Assembly (NCBI GenBank): GCA_015231595.1
Contig: JADGBH010000041.1
Span: 1-40,948, forward strand
Source of the DNA: Desulfobacterales bacterium
GTDB taxonomy: Bacteria > Desulfobacterota > Desulfobacteria > Desulfobacterales > JADGBH01
DNA length: 40,948 nucleotides
Reading direction: 5' to 3'
The notes beneath the pieces were generated by a model that was not told where the DNA came from, made no database searches, and saw only the letters and a list, made by a program, of their open reading frames with translations. Positions 40,886 to 40,948 of the stretch are shown in pieces. Both the position numbers and the translations under genes were made by a program. Numbering within the stretch: the first letter of the stretch is position 1; each line of letters starts with the position of its first letter.

Positions 40886-40934
40886 ATTCCGGAAAAAATT
40901 GAAAAATGAATATTTTTCAATTTTAATCCGGAAT
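40886..40934. repeat. REP-like inverted repeat at the window edge
   Basis: ATTCCGGA and TCCGGAAT are the outer arms, with a near-perfect inner stem (AAATTGAAAAAT and its complement) around a short TGAAT-like loop. The flanks CGTC and CCAG recall the CGTCATTCC...GGAATCCAG palindromes found in many proteobacterial genomes. The element may continue past the window. Confidence 0.7.
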
Positions 40935-40948
40935 CCAGAATAACGTCG

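Overview
The window is strongly AT-rich (about 30% GC judged by eye) and reads like a chromosomal segment of an anaerobic, Gram-negative Desulfobacterota-type bacterium, probably close to Desulfobacterales. This is an inference. It rests on the ferredoxin-rich hypothetical proteins, the complete type II secretion cluster, the many hybrid kinases, the tmRNA and a probable selenoprotein. No taxonomic marker protein was compared with a database.

Layout. (1) 1-2.5 kb: the 3' part of a very acidic repeat protein ending in a formylglycine-generating-enzyme-like domain, followed closely by a XerD-type tyrosine recombinase. (2) 2.5-5.0 kb, minus strand: a crotonase-family enzyme, then an overlapping pair of a ferredoxin-like protein and a zinc-ribbon/HD-domain protein. 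(3) 5.2-12.0 kb, plus strand: an apparent operon for a dedicated Hsp70 system. It encodes a 58-aa protein, a protein with a GspE-N-terminal-like (MshEN-like) region, a large partly TPR-like protein, a J-domain protein whose HPD motif is replaced by PPE, an enlarged GrpE-like protein, an Hsp70 and a small zinc-ribbon protein. (4) 12.06-12.51 kb, minus strand: tRNA-Phe and tmRNA in tandem behind one promoter. (5) 12.7-26.1 kb, plus strand: a type II secretion cluster in the order E, F, G, H, rhodanese, MauE/DoxX-like, I, J, K, L, DUF1573, MORN, M, C, D. gspN and gspO are absent. The DUF1573 gene has an in-frame UGA exactly where the family's conserved Cys sits, so it is probably a selenoprotein rather than two genes. 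(6) 26.2-33.8 kb: an ABC-type substrate-binding protein with a sensor kinase, then two hybrid kinases. The first hybrid kinase carries five tandem copies of a heptanucleotide in its membrane-anchor coding region. (7) 34.0-35.0 kb: a lipoprotein behind a perfect palindromic operator. (8) 35.0-40.0 kb, minus strand: radical SAM protein, double-receiver HD-GYP regulator, multi-cluster ferredoxin protein and DapA with a strong terminator. (9) 40.2-40.9 kb: a TPR protein, then a REP-like inverted repeat at the window edge.

How the parts may work together. The T2SS cluster has most of the parts for a secretion machine and carries three sulfur/selenium-redox-looking passengers. The Hsp70 operon looks specialised rather than housekeeping, because all three chaperone parts are divergent and travel with unknown proteins. 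One of those unknowns shares its N-terminal module type with the secretion ATPase encoded 7 kb downstream. The kinases and the HD-GYP protein suggest extensive signalling, but no output partner is visible in the window.
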